Part shown: piece after piece, positions 17,340-24,541 of the stretch
Position numbering within the stretch: the stretch's first letter is position 1
How the letters are laid out: each line of letters begins with the position of its first letter
Source: Acidobacteriota bacterium
GTDB lineage: Bacteria; Acidobacteriota; UBA6911; RPQK01; JAJDTT01
DNA: 37,456 bases
Assembly: GCA_022827025.1 (NCBI GenBank)
Contig: JAJDTT010000193.1
Coordinates: 1-37,456, forward strand
Direction of reading: 5' to 3'
The notes under the pieces: model-generated
What the model was told of the DNA's origin: nothing
What the model saw: only the letters and a program-made list of their open reading frames with translations
Database searches by the model: none
Made by a program: the position numbers and the translations under genes

Positions 17340-17494
17340 GGCTTGTCTCCCGTTCGTGTGAGCGCTTGGTCGTACCACATGAGGAGCTTGGGATCCTCGT
17401 GGAGAATCGGTTCGGGGATCTTTCGGGCAACGGCGATGACGGTGGCGTAGTCGCGTTCCTGCATTGCCATGATCCGGTCAGCAACCGATTCCAC
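17336..17494 (-). CDS. Small ORF (52 residues) coupled to the PHP-ATPase gene
   Basis: A GTG-started ORF preceded by AGGGAAAG and ending in a TGA that overlaps the PHP-ATPase start as ATGA. The product begins VESVADRIMAMQERDYATVI and ends MWYDQALTRTGDKP. It looks coding: amphipathic helices, no low-complexity or Arg-rich shadow signature, and codon use like its neighbours. In-frame sequence upstream is closed by a stop 15 bases before the GTG, so it is either a genuine small protein or the remnant of a longer gene. It may be a regulatory subunit or antitoxin-like partner; no family is recognised. Confidence 0.55.
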   Translation of the reverse strand: MESVADRIMAMQERDYATVIAVARKIPEPILHEDPKLLMWYDQALTRTGDKP

Positions 17495-17728
17495 TTGAGT
17501 TCTTTCCCTTCACGCTGTGGCGTTCCGGACGACTGTTCGTCAAAATTGTTTCAGTGACGATATTCGCTCGGCTGTTGGCTCCCCCAAGTAGCTGTCACCC
17601 TGTGCTCCGGCAACGGTTCGGGCACGGATGTCAGAACCACGCGCAGAAGGGAGCACATGACCAATGCCAAGAAGGTAGCATGAAGAAAACTCAGGCTGCT
17701 ACAGCGATGACGGGTTGCCCGAGCCCGG

Positions 17729-18202
17729 TCAAGCCATGCGGGACGGAGGCTCCACGGTGGGTTTGAAGATCTCCAGCAATTTCTCCCGCCGGTAGTCGAA
17801 GATCCGCTTCACGTCTCTCCCGACCGCCAACCGGTTCACCAGCCCGCCGCCCCAGACGGCGTACCGAACCGTGTCCTCGCAGACCGCTCCATGCTCCGAG
17901 TCGCGAAATCGGTGCTCGTGGACCCAGAGGCGGTACGGACCCCTGACCTGCCGGTCGACGAATCGATGGGGTGGCTCCCAGGCCGTGATTTCGCTGACCC
18001 AACGGATCGGTACTCCCCGGAGGCGCAAACGGTATTCGATCCGGGTTCCCGCCTGCATCCGAATCGGCCCGGGCGTGACCACCTGGAATCGGAGCCAGGG
18101 AGGGGTCAGCCTCTCCAGATTGAAGGCGTCCGAGAAGAAGGGAAAAACGTCTGAGGTCCGCCGTGCGACCCGGACTTCGCTGTTCAGCTCGAAGATTCTC
18201 AT
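17729..18202 (-). CDS. SRPBCC (START-like) family protein
   Basis: A 157-residue SRPBCC/polyketide-cyclase-like protein with a hydrophobic ligand-binding helix-grip fold. It begins MRIFELNSEVRVARRTSDVF and has the family landmarks FFSDAFNLERLTPPWLRF, GTRIEYRLRLRGVPIRW, SEITAWEPPHRFVDRQVRGPY and WVHEHRF, corresponding to the beta-strands and the D..v...P..w.hEh pattern of cell-division-inhibitor/SRPBCC proteins. It ends with a helix containing FDYRREKLLEIF. The ligand is unknown. The start at 18202 is chosen because the fold begins there; an upstream in-frame ATG adds an Arg/Pro-rich stretch. It is divergent from the aldolase gene at 18339. Confidence 0.82.
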   Translation of the reverse strand: MRIFELNSEVRVARRTSDVFPFFSDAFNLERLTPPWLRFQVVTPGPIRMQAGTRIEYRLRLRGVPIRWVSEITAWEPPHRFVDRQVRGPYRLWVHEHRFRDSEHGAVCEDTVRYAVWGGGLVNRLAVGRDVKRIFDYRREKLLEIFKPTVEPPSRMA

Positions 18203-18338
18203 GCAGTGCCTCCAGGTTGACCGCCGAGTTTCCCCTGGTCGATCGAGTCGCGGCGGGCCGGGGCTCGGGAATCCCTGCGCCACCGCTGTCCACAATTCAG
18301 TCTATCCCAGGTAAACTGACGCCGAATCGGAGGTTTCC

Positions 18339-19124
18339 ATGGCTGCCCTGGTTACGGATCGTCTCGGCGAACTGCTCGAAGAGCACGAACATCTCTACGG
18401 CGTCCTTTGCCGGGACGCGACGCTGACCGACATCGAGTTGATGGCGCAGGCCGGCTACCACCTGGTGTGGCTGGATCTGGAGCACTGTCCGCAATCCATT
18501 TCCGAACTGATCCGGCTCACGCGGAGCATCGAGCACCTGGGGATGGTGCCCTTGGTGCGGATCCCCGAGCTGCTGCGCACCAACGTCCAGCCGCTGCTGG
18601 ACGGGGGCGTCCGTATCGTGACCTTGCCCGACGTCCGGACCGTGGAGCAGGCCGCGCGCCTGGTTCAACTGGGGAAGTTCCCGCCCCTGGGGCAGCGAGG
18701 CGTCTCCTCCACCGGCGCCGGAACCGGCTTTCAACTTGGCTCCGATTCCCTGGAGACACTGCGCCAGGCCGACCGGACGGTTCGGCTGATGGTCATGTTC
18801 GAAAGTAACGAGGGCTATGGGCACCTGGAAGAGATCGTCGGACTCGACGGAATCGACATGGTTTCCGTGGGCCCCGGCGACTGGGCCACCGGCCTGGGTC
18901 TCGGCGGCCGGGAGGCCAAAGAGTACCTGGCCCCCAGGATCGAGCGCATCCTGCGGGCGACCCGGGACGCAGGCAAGATTTCAGTCATGTCGGCCTCCGG
19001 ACCCGCCGATGCGCGGTACTATTTCGAACTGGGCGTCCGAATTTTCATCGTGGGCGTCGACGTGGCCATGAAGCGCATGGCGCTGGTGAAGACGCTGCGC
19101 CGATTTCAGAACGGGGAGGTGTGA
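18339..19124 (+). CDS. HpcH/HpaI aldolase family protein
   Basis: A 261-residue class II aldolase of the HpcH/HpaI family (TIM barrel; divalent metal; retro-aldol cleavage of 2-keto-4-hydroxy acids to pyruvate plus an aldehyde). Visible motifs are LVWLDLEHCPQSISEL (Asp, Glu and His of the base region), PLVRIPE (substrate Arg), QPLLDGGVRIVTLPDVRT, MVMFESNEGYGHLEEI (metal Glu) and GIDMVSVGPGDWATGLGL (metal Asp and the GP.D loop). The family normally has GPADLS; here Leu is replaced by Trp, which may alter specificity. GGAGG lies 5 bases before the ATG. The stop overlaps the start of the MBL-fold gene (TGATG), so they are coupled. Confidence 0.87.
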   Translation: MAALVTDRLGELLEEHEHLYGVLCRDATLTDIELMAQAGYHLVWLDLEHCPQSISELIRLTRSIEHLGMVPLVRIPELLRTNVQPLLDGGVRIVTLPDVRTVEQAARLVQLGKFPPLGQRGVSSTGAGTGFQLGSDSLETLRQADRTVRLMVMFESNEGYGHLEEIVGLDGIDMVSVGPGDWATGLGLGGREAKEYLAPRIERILRATRDAGKISVMSASGPADARYYFELGVRIFIVGVDVAMKRMALVKTLRRFQNGEV

Positions 19125-19876
19125 TGACGGTTCGACTCGAGTTCGTAGGGCATGCCTGCTTTCGCGTCTTGGAAGAGGGAAGGCCGACCCTGGTCACGGA
19201 CCCGTTCTCCCTCACCATCTCCAGCATGGAGTATACCGGCCTGAGTGTCGACGGAGACATCGTGATCGTCAGCTCACTCACCGATCCCGCCCACGACAAC
19301 GTCTCTCTGGTCAATGGCGATCCTCGCGTGATCAACGCGCTGGACGTGGCCAACGGCCGGGACGAGGCGAACATCAACGGCCAACCGTTGGCGGCGATTC
19401 CGGCGGGGGAGATTCCGGATCACCCCGACGGTCCGGAAGACAACGCACTGTACTCATTCCGGGCTGGAGGCCTCTGGTTCGCCCACATGGGAGACGTGGG
19501 ATACGAACTGGGACGGGAGGAGCTGGCGCCATGGAAAGGCCGGTGCGACGTGCTGCTGGCGCTCGTGGGCGCGGGATTCACGGTGCCGCTGGACGCCCTG
19601 GACCGGATGATCGATATCCTCCAGCCCACCTGGATCGTTCCCATGCACTACGCTCTCCCGCCCTTCGGCTTCCGGGGGGTCCCCGGCGCCAACATGAGTG
19701 CGGTGGACGTCTTCCTGAACCGGCGGCCGCGCGACCCGGTCATCGTCGCCCGCCATCACACCATCTCGTTCCCGACGCAACGCGCCCGTAACGGACGTCC
19801 CACCATCGTGGTCCTGGAGCCGTCGGGCTACCAGGCGACGGCCGGCCTTCCCGAGTTCCGGGTGGCGCCCTATTGA
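19124..19876 (+). CDS. MBL-fold protein with degenerate metal site
   Basis: A 250-residue protein with the beta-lactamase-like fold of the UlaG/UPF0173 type. It shows VRLEFVGHACFRVLEEG, TLVTDPFS, then GDIVIVSSLTDPAHDN where the family has a THxHxDH metal motif. The later motifs ALYSFRAGGLWFAHMGDVG and WIVPMHY are preserved. Thus most ligands of the first metal site are missing although the fold and second-shell residues remain. It may be a single-metal enzyme, a binding protein or an inactive partner of the coupled aldolase. The ATG at 19124 overlaps the aldolase stop; an adjacent GTG at 19121 is the alternative start. Confidence 0.8.
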   Translation: MTVRLEFVGHACFRVLEEGRPTLVTDPFSLTISSMEYTGLSVDGDIVIVSSLTDPAHDNVSLVNGDPRVINALDVANGRDEANINGQPLAAIPAGEIPDHPDGPEDNALYSFRAGGLWFAHMGDVGYELGREELAPWKGRCDVLLALVGAGFTVPLDALDRMIDILQPTWIVPMHYALPPFGFRGVPGANMSAVDVFLNRRPRDPVIVARHHTISFPTQRARNGRPTIVVLEPSGYQATAGLPEFRVAPY

Positions 19877-20005
19877 ATCGGGCGCGAGTTGCATTGACCT
19901 TGCAACCACCATTGCAAGTGTCCCCCGCGGCGGAGACGCACAGGAGATGATCGAGTCTGTCTCCAGGAGGATGGACGGAGAGCGACGTGCAACCCATGGA
20001 CGTTC

Positions 20006-20035
20006 TTGATGGATCCGATTTATTGTAGTTACAAT
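20006..20035 (+). promoter_or_regulatory. Promoter of the brnT-brnA pair
   Basis: A -35-like TTGATG (20006-20011) and -10 TACAAT (20030-20035) are separated by 18 bases. The predicted start of transcription, at about 20041-20043, falls on the first codons of the toxin frame. The palindrome at 20017-20040 covers the spacer and the -10 box. Confidence 0.5.
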
Positions 20036-20040
20036 AAATC
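20017..20040. promoter_or_regulatory. Perfect palindromic operator upstream of brnT
   Basis: Two 11-base arms, GATTTATTGTA and TACAATAAATC, are exact reverse complements around a 2-base GT spacer. It is AT-rich in GC-rich surroundings, overlaps the -10 box, and abuts the first possible toxin codon. BrnA antitoxins are ribbon-helix-helix autorepressors, so this is the expected place and symmetry for its operator. Confidence 0.7.
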
Positions 20041-20310
20041 CTGTGCATCGAATTCGACGCGACCAAGCGGGCGGTGACACTTGAGGCCCGAGGGCTGGAC
20101 ATGGCCCGCGCCGGAGAGGTGTTCGTCGGCGAAACGCTCACGGTCGAGGACGATCGGCGAGACTATGGTGAGGACCGTTTCATCACGGTCGGCTTTCTCG
20201 ACGAAACGATGGTCGTCCTGGTCTGGACACCTCGCCCCGGCGCGTATCGGATCATTAGCATGAGGAAAGCCAATGAACGCGAAAGGAAGCTCTATACCCC
20301 GAGATTTTGA
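20041..20310 (+). CDS. brnT: BrnT family toxin
   Basis: A toxin of the BrnT family (RelE-like ribonuclease of type II brnTA systems). The frame reads CIEFDATKRAVTLEARGLDM, then ARAGEVFVGETLTVEDDR, GEDRFITVGFLDETMVVLVW and YRIISMRKANERERKLY. These match the F.wD..K...N...HG..F / R...iG...g..l.vv.t / R.IS.R.A...E...Y landmarks. The start is unclear: the in-frame GTG at 20074 would delete the first strand, while the frame is open only from 20038 and offers CTG at 20041. A leaderless transcript starting there is possible. Typical length is about 90 residues, matching the CTG start (89). The brnA start lies 38 bases inside the 3' end. Confidence 0.8.
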   Translation: MCIEFDATKRAVTLEARGLDMARAGEVFVGETLTVEDDRRDYGEDRFITVGFLDETMVVLVWTPRPGAYRIISMRKANERERKLYTPRF

Positions 20311-20530
20311 TCCGGACACCGCGCCGGACCTGTCCACAGACGGCTGGCCGGAAAAGTTTTCCAGGACCGCCGTCCGCCGCGGGCGTCCACCCCTCGCCAG
20401 ACCGAAAGTGTCCACCACTATTCGGCTGTCGCAGGACGTGATCGATCATTTTCGAGCGGGCGGACGTGGCTGGCAGACGCGGATCGACGAGGCTCTTCGC
20501 GAGTGGATCGGGAAACCCGACACGGCGTGA
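20273..20530 (+). CDS. brnA: BrnA family antitoxin
   Basis: An 85-residue antitoxin with the BrnA ribbon-helix-helix C-terminus: KVSTTIRLSQDVIDHFRAGG then RGWQTRIDEALREWI (residues about 45-82). The conserved GRGWQTRI (family GkGYQTRIN) is nearly intact. The N-terminal half is the usual flexible toxin-binding region with DFDPDTAPDLSTDGWPE. The gene overlaps brnT by 38 bases, the common brnTA arrangement. By family knowledge BrnA binds BrnT and represses its own promoter; the palindrome at 20017-20040 is the likely target. Confidence 0.88.
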   Translation: MNAKGSSIPRDFDPDTAPDLSTDGWPEKFSRTAVRRGRPPLARPKVSTTIRLSQDVIDHFRAGGRGWQTRIDEALREWIGKPDTA

Positions 20531-20805
20531 GAAAGAAAGTCGACTCTGGTCTTGGGGTTCTTTCTCCGGGATCGACGCCATCGTGGCCGACGACGCCCGA
20601 CCATTCCGAATATTATTTGGAGATGAAATCCCCTTCATGGCTCAGGGCCAAAGAGGAGTCGGGAGGGCTGCAAGTATATGAGTGTGAAATAAAAAGGCAC
20701 GAGGCATGAAGGTCTTCCGAACGGAGACGTGCCAGCAGGATCTCGGAACGAAAACCAGGACGGTCCCAACAGGGTAACGGGGACGACATACAAAGCCAGC
20801 CACGC

Positions 20806-21060
20806 CTAAAACCTTTGTTCGGTTTGTTCCCGAAAATAGGTCTGCGCCTTGTTGATCTCACTCATTATCTTGTCGTCGGGCACGTCTCCCCGAACAAAGA
20901 TGAGTACTGACGCCGGTTCGGAACCATCAACATCCAAGTGCATCGCCCACAGGTTGAAACCACACTTTCCTGTAGCCGTGCCGTAACGGCGTTTGAACAG
21001 CAGGTCTTGATTGGCTTTTCCCCGGCGCATCAGAGCGTAGCAGAAAGGATTCTTTTGCAT
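20806..21060 (-). CDS. Small hypothetical protein
   Basis: An 84-residue ORF in an AT-richer stretch. The product has a mixed hydrophobic pattern (CGFNLWAMHLDVDGSEPASV, LIFVRGDVPDDKIMSEINKA) that suggests a small alpha/beta protein rather than a shadow ORF. The upstream sequence has TTGTCC followed 17 bases later by TATTAG, a weak promoter match, and a poor GAAAG ribosome-binding site. No family is recognised. Base composition differs from the neighbours, so it may have been acquired. Confidence 0.45.
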   Translation of the reverse strand: MQKNPFCYALMRRGKANQDLLFKRRYGTATGKCGFNLWAMHLDVDGSEPASVLIFVRGDVPDDKIMSEINKAQTYFREQTEQRF

Positions 21061-21149
21061 CTTTCGAATTCGATTCTCTAATAATTTATGTATTCACCTC
21101 GGACAACTCGGATAATCCTGTAATTATCTGTGTTTCCCCCGCCGGCCGG

Positions 21150-22514
21150 TTATCCGGCCCCATAGGCGCCCCAGGGTTTCTTGTCCAGGACCCTCTCGAG
21201 AAACCGCAACGCATTCCCGCCCAGAATCTTCCGAATCTCCTCGTCGCTGAAGCCGCGGGCCACCAGGCCGACGGTCCAGTAGGGCCAGTTGCTCCATTCC
21301 ATGGGCCGGGCTGAATAATTGGGAATATAGGTCAAATCGGTCCCGATGCCAACATGGTCGATGCCGGCCACCTTGACGGCGTGTTCCAGGTGGCGAGCGA
21401 ACTGTTCGAACGTCACCGGACGGGGCGGATCACTGTTCCACCTGGAACGGTTCGCCGGGTCTCCCTGCTCCCAGAGCCGGTGGTCGACGATGTAGATCCC
21501 GATGAGGCCGCCCTTTCCCGCCACCACCTTGAGGTAGTCGTCGTCCACGTTGCGCTGGTCGATGTCCCGGTAGACGGCGGAGCAGGCGGTGTGGCTGTTG
21601 ATCACCGGCTCCCGAGAGATTTCGGCCGCGTCCAGCGCGGTCCGGCGGGCGGCGTGGGAGAGATCGACGGCGACTCCGAGTTCATTCATCCGGCGAACCA
21701 GTTGACGTCCTTCCCGCGACAGACCCGGGTCGCGGTGCCAGAGCTGGTAGGCGTCCCAGGCCACGGCGTTGGAGTGGGTGTGGGAGAGCTGGGCCATCCG
21801 CACGCCGAGTCCGTAGAACAGGTCCAGGTGCTCCACCGACTTCCCGGGGACCCAGAGGGCGTGGACGCCCTGGAGTTGGGAGAGGAGTCCCAACTTTCCC
21901 TGGCTGCGGGCCCCGCGCAGATCCTTGGCGCCGGCAATCCGCACCACGTCGGGCAAACGGCCGTAGGCCAGATTCGAGGTGGCCATCCAGCGCAGGCACT
22001 GATCGAAGGTGTAGTGTCCCGCGTTGTCCTCCACCGCCATGTCCAACCCCGTGAGCTGGTAGAGAGCCCTCCAGTCCTCCTGCCAGCCGGTTTCGAAGGC
22101 CGACTCCAAGGGTTTGTGTTCCCACCAGGTCCGGCGCACCCTTCGGGAGGCCTCCCCGGGGTCGACACCTCCGGCTTCCAGCTCCCCCCGGTCCCACGCC
22201 AGCTTGTGCTGGAGTCGTGGCCCCGGCTGTCCGATGGCGGCGGCAACGTAGACCGCGCCCAAGAGATCGGCGACGTAGGCGTCATGGTGGAGCTGCAGGC
22301 CGTGTTCCAACTGTTTCGGAGTGGGCTTCAGCTCGGCCAGGATGGTTTCTCTTCCGGCCAACACACGTGATCGGAACGGTTCTCTCAGCGCCTGACCGGT
22401 CAGAGCCTCGGGCGTGGGGGCGGCGCGGCGCGAGTAGACGTACGGGGCCGCGCCGAGGCCGCCGGCGAGTGTTCCTTGAAGGAGCGAGCGCCTGGAGAAT
22501 GGCGGTCCTTTCAT
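21150..22514 (-). CDS. Tat-exported membrane dipeptidase-like protein (peptidase M19)
   Basis: A 454-residue protein of the renal dipeptidase family (TIM barrel, binuclear zinc). The N-terminus is a Tat signal with SRRSLLQG. Family landmarks are LHHDAYVAD (HxD metal pair), LGLLSQLQGVHALWV, YGLGVRMAQLSHTHSNAVA, LGVAVDLSHAARRT and VINSHTACSAVY (two metal His), and VGIGTDL. In active enzymes the segment before G-x-A-L carries the bridging Glu (EG); here it reads QG, so the bridging residue appears to be Gln. It would act outside the cytoplasm on dipeptides or related amides, if active. AAGGAG lies 7 bases from the start, and the metallophosphoesterase gene ends 22 bases upstream, so the two form an operon. 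Confidence 0.85.
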   Translation of the reverse strand: MKGPPFSRRSLLQGTLAGGLGAAPYVYSRRAAPTPEALTGQALREPFRSRVLAGRETILAELKPTPKQLEHGLQLHHDAYVADLLGAVYVAAAIGQPGPRLQHKLAWDRGELEAGGVDPGEASRRVRRTWWEHKPLESAFETGWQEDWRALYQLTGLDMAVEDNAGHYTFDQCLRWMATSNLAYGRLPDVVRIAGAKDLRGARSQGKLGLLSQLQGVHALWVPGKSVEHLDLFYGLGVRMAQLSHTHSNAVAWDAYQLWHRDPGLSREGRQLVRRMNELGVAVDLSHAARRTALDAAEISREPVINSHTACSAVYRDIDQRNVDDDYLKVVAGKGGLIGIYIVDHRLWEQGDPANRSRWNSDPPRPVTFEQFARHLEHAVKVAGIDHVGIGTDLTYIPNYSARPMEWSNWPYWTVGLVARGFSDEEIRKILGGNALRFLERVLDKKPWGAYGAG

Positions 22515-22536
22515 GATCCGGCTCCTTCGTTCGTCG

Positions 22537-24432
22537 TCATCTTTCGAATCGGCGAAACCAGCCCGATTCGGGGCTCGATTCCATCGACCCCCAACGGGAC
22601 CTCCACCAGAAGTCCGCCCGCGACCCGGTGGGAGTGTCCACGTCTCGGACCATCAGGTTCACGCGCAAGTTGCGCCATGTGCCCTCGGCAATCCCGTCCA
22701 GGGAGGCATGAGGGATGGCCACCTCCAGGGTGTACCCGTCCGGGTTGAGTGAACTCCAGGCCCGCAGGCCGTCGATGGGGTCCCGTCCCGCGAACACGAC
22801 GGCGGCTCCGGAGTCGGAGGCCGGGGCGAGGCGCACGGTGCGGTCACGCGTGGTTGCGGTAGCGTCGCCGGACTCGCCCGGGCCACCGGCGGCTTCGGCG
22901 GGACGGGGATCCAGGTACAGGATCACGCTGTCGCGGAGCGAAGACCGCCTGCCGGACAGTTGGATCCGCCGATCGTCACGCACGTCCACAGCCAGATACA
23001 GGTACGCCTGGTCTTGCGCCAGGCCGAAGCGGAATCCGAGATCTTCGGGGCCGGTCGATTTGGACCAGTCTCCGGTCACCTGCCGGGGCCGGGCCATGGA
23101 GGCGGGAAGGGATCGCCAATCGTCGAGTCGTCCGTCCAGGGTCAGCGGTCCGTCGTCCAGGTCGGCAATGAGTGGCCGGCGCTCCACCGCGGCGTACATG
23201 TCTCGAGTCCAGGAGACGGGCCGGGTGAGCTTTTCCGGCCGGTAGGTGGTCCGGACTTCCGCCGCCAAGGCGTCCTCGATGGCGGGTTGCCAGGTGTCGG
23301 GCCAGTTCAATGCGACTTTCAGTCTCTCCGTTGTACCCGGAGCCAGGGTCTTGACGACGGCGTAAGGAGACGGTGTCAGGTGCGGGTGGGCATTCCAGCG
23401 GACCCGCACCTCCAGCGGAATCTCCGCCCGGTTTTCCAGCTCCAACCAGGTCCGCCCCCGCCCCGGGGACTCGATGGTGATGGGATCGAGCCGCACCGCA
23501 TGCTCGCCGCGGAGCCGATTCGTGAGCCGGGCCATGGATTCGGTCCGCACGTCCTCTCCCAGGATCCCGTCCAGCTTCAGGTTGGCCATCACCGGTCCGT
23601 CGGCGGTCATGGTGATCCAACTGATGTGGTCGAAGCGGCCGTGGGCGATCCCCGAGAGGTCGCTTCCTCCGCCGGTCGTGGCCAGTTGGTAGTATTTGTG
23701 CCCGGCGCGCTGGTAGCGGATGTAGCGATGCCGGTGTCCGGCAAAGACGGTGTGGGGCCGGCCGGCCAGGGCCTGTTCCACCACTTTCCATCCCGACCCC
23801 TCCGGGTAGTCCCAAAGCGGTTTGTGGAGAAAGACCAGGGTCCAGCGCACCTGAGTGTTGGCTTCCAGGGTCTGACGCACATAGGCGGCCTGCTCCGGTC
23901 CGATCCGGCTGAGTGCTCCGTCTTCCGTGTTCAGGCAGAGGAAGAGGACCCCCTTGTAGAGGAAGTGGTAATAGGTGGGGCCGAAACGCTTCGTCCACTC
24001 CCGCCGGGCCGTGTCGTCCCAGATATCGTGGTTGCCGGGGACGTAGAAGAACCGCATCTGGAGGATGTCGACGGCGTCCTGGAAATCGGCCCACTCGCGC
24101 CCGACCTGATCCAGGTCGTCCGTGGCCCCTTCGATGAGGTCCCCGACGCTGACGACGAACTCGGGCCGCAGATGATTGATCTTGCGGAGCGCGCTACGAA
24201 AGATGCCCTCGCGGTGTCCGCCGGTGCGGTCGGAGACGATGATGAATTGGAAGTCTTCGGGCTTGTTCAGCAGCCCCTTGGCGGTCCACGGCGTGGGGCC
24301 CTCGATCTCGGGGAAACGGGTCGGGTGCGCCCCGGAGTCCCGGCTCGGAGGGGTCCAGGCGGCGACCAGTCCCAGTCCGGAAAGCACTCCCAGAATCATC
24401 AAACGGCGAAAGGTGGTGTTCTTTTTCTTCAT
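22537..24432 (-). CDS. Exported metallophosphoesterase with C-terminal beta-sandwich
   Basis: A 631-residue protein. The first 30 residues are a signal or membrane anchor (LMILGVLSGLGLVAAW). The calcineurin-like phosphoesterase domain (about 60-250) has IIVSDRTGG (the usual first metal motif DxH appears as DRT), VVSVGDLIEG, YVPGNHDIW, VFLHKPLW and FAGHRHR. The C-terminal third (about 430-625) resembles a CBM9-like sugar/surface-binding sandwich (PLTLDGRLDDWRSLP, AYLYLAVDVRDDR, YTLEVAIPHASLDG). Likely an extracytoplasmic phosphoesterase acting on a bound polymer or nucleotide; the substrate is inferred only in general terms. It is the first gene of an operon with the M19 peptidase. No Shine-Dalgarno is visible; a -10 box ends 7 bases before ATG. 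Confidence 0.85.
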   Translation of the reverse strand: MKKKNTTFRRLMILGVLSGLGLVAAWTPPSRDSGAHPTRFPEIEGPTPWTAKGLLNKPEDFQFIIVSDRTGGHREGIFRSALRKINHLRPEFVVSVGDLIEGATDDLDQVGREWADFQDAVDILQMRFFYVPGNHDIWDDTARREWTKRFGPTYYHFLYKGVLFLCLNTEDGALSRIGPEQAAYVRQTLEANTQVRWTLVFLHKPLWDYPEGSGWKVVEQALAGRPHTVFAGHRHRYIRYQRAGHKYYQLATTGGGSDLSGIAHGRFDHISWITMTADGPVMANLKLDGILGEDVRTESMARLTNRLRGEHAVRLDPITIESPGRGRTWLELENRAEIPLEVRVRWNAHPHLTPSPYAVVKTLAPGTTERLKVALNWPDTWQPAIEDALAAEVRTTYRPEKLTRPVSWTRDMYAAVERRPLIADLDDGPLTLDGRLDDWRSLPASMARPRQVTGDWSKSTGPEDLGFRFGLAQDQAYLYLAVDVRDDRRIQLSGRRSSLRDSVILYLDPRPAEAAGGPGESGDATATTRDRTVRLAPASDSGAAVVFAGRDPIDGLRAWSSLNPDGYTLEVAIPHASLDGIAEGTWRNLRVNLMVRDVDTPTGSRADFWWRSRWGSMESSPESGWFRRFER

Positions 24433-24439
24433 GGGCTCA

Positions 24440-24469
24440 ATTCTATGCGGATTGGTGAGGCTTCGTCAC
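24440..24469 (-). promoter_or_regulatory. Promoter of the metallophosphoesterase gene
   Basis: On the minus strand GTGACG and TAGAAT are separated by 18 bases, and TAGAAT ends 7 bases before the ATG. Transcription would start at or next to the start codon, giving a leaderless message; no ribosome-binding site is present. Confidence 0.4.
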
Positions 24470-24541
24470 GAACGGAAAATGAGAAATAGAAGAATATCGG
24501 GAGTTCGGCGTTTGGAATGGCGCCGCTCCACGTCGCCAGCC

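Noticed and set aside
17340-17378. Earlier ATG for the PHP-ATPase gene.
   Set aside because: It would overlap the small upstream ORF more deeply and adds a sequence with no family match; the ATGA overlap at 17339 explains the junction.
17495-17728. Several short ORFs between the small ORF and the SRPBCC gene.
   Set aside because: They have no ribosome-binding sites, coherent hydrophobic pattern or family match.
22960-24489. Plus-strand frame of about 500 codons opposite the metallophosphoesterase.
   Set aside because: The minus strand has GNHD, GHRH and other phosphoesterase motifs; the plus-strand product has no recognisable pattern.
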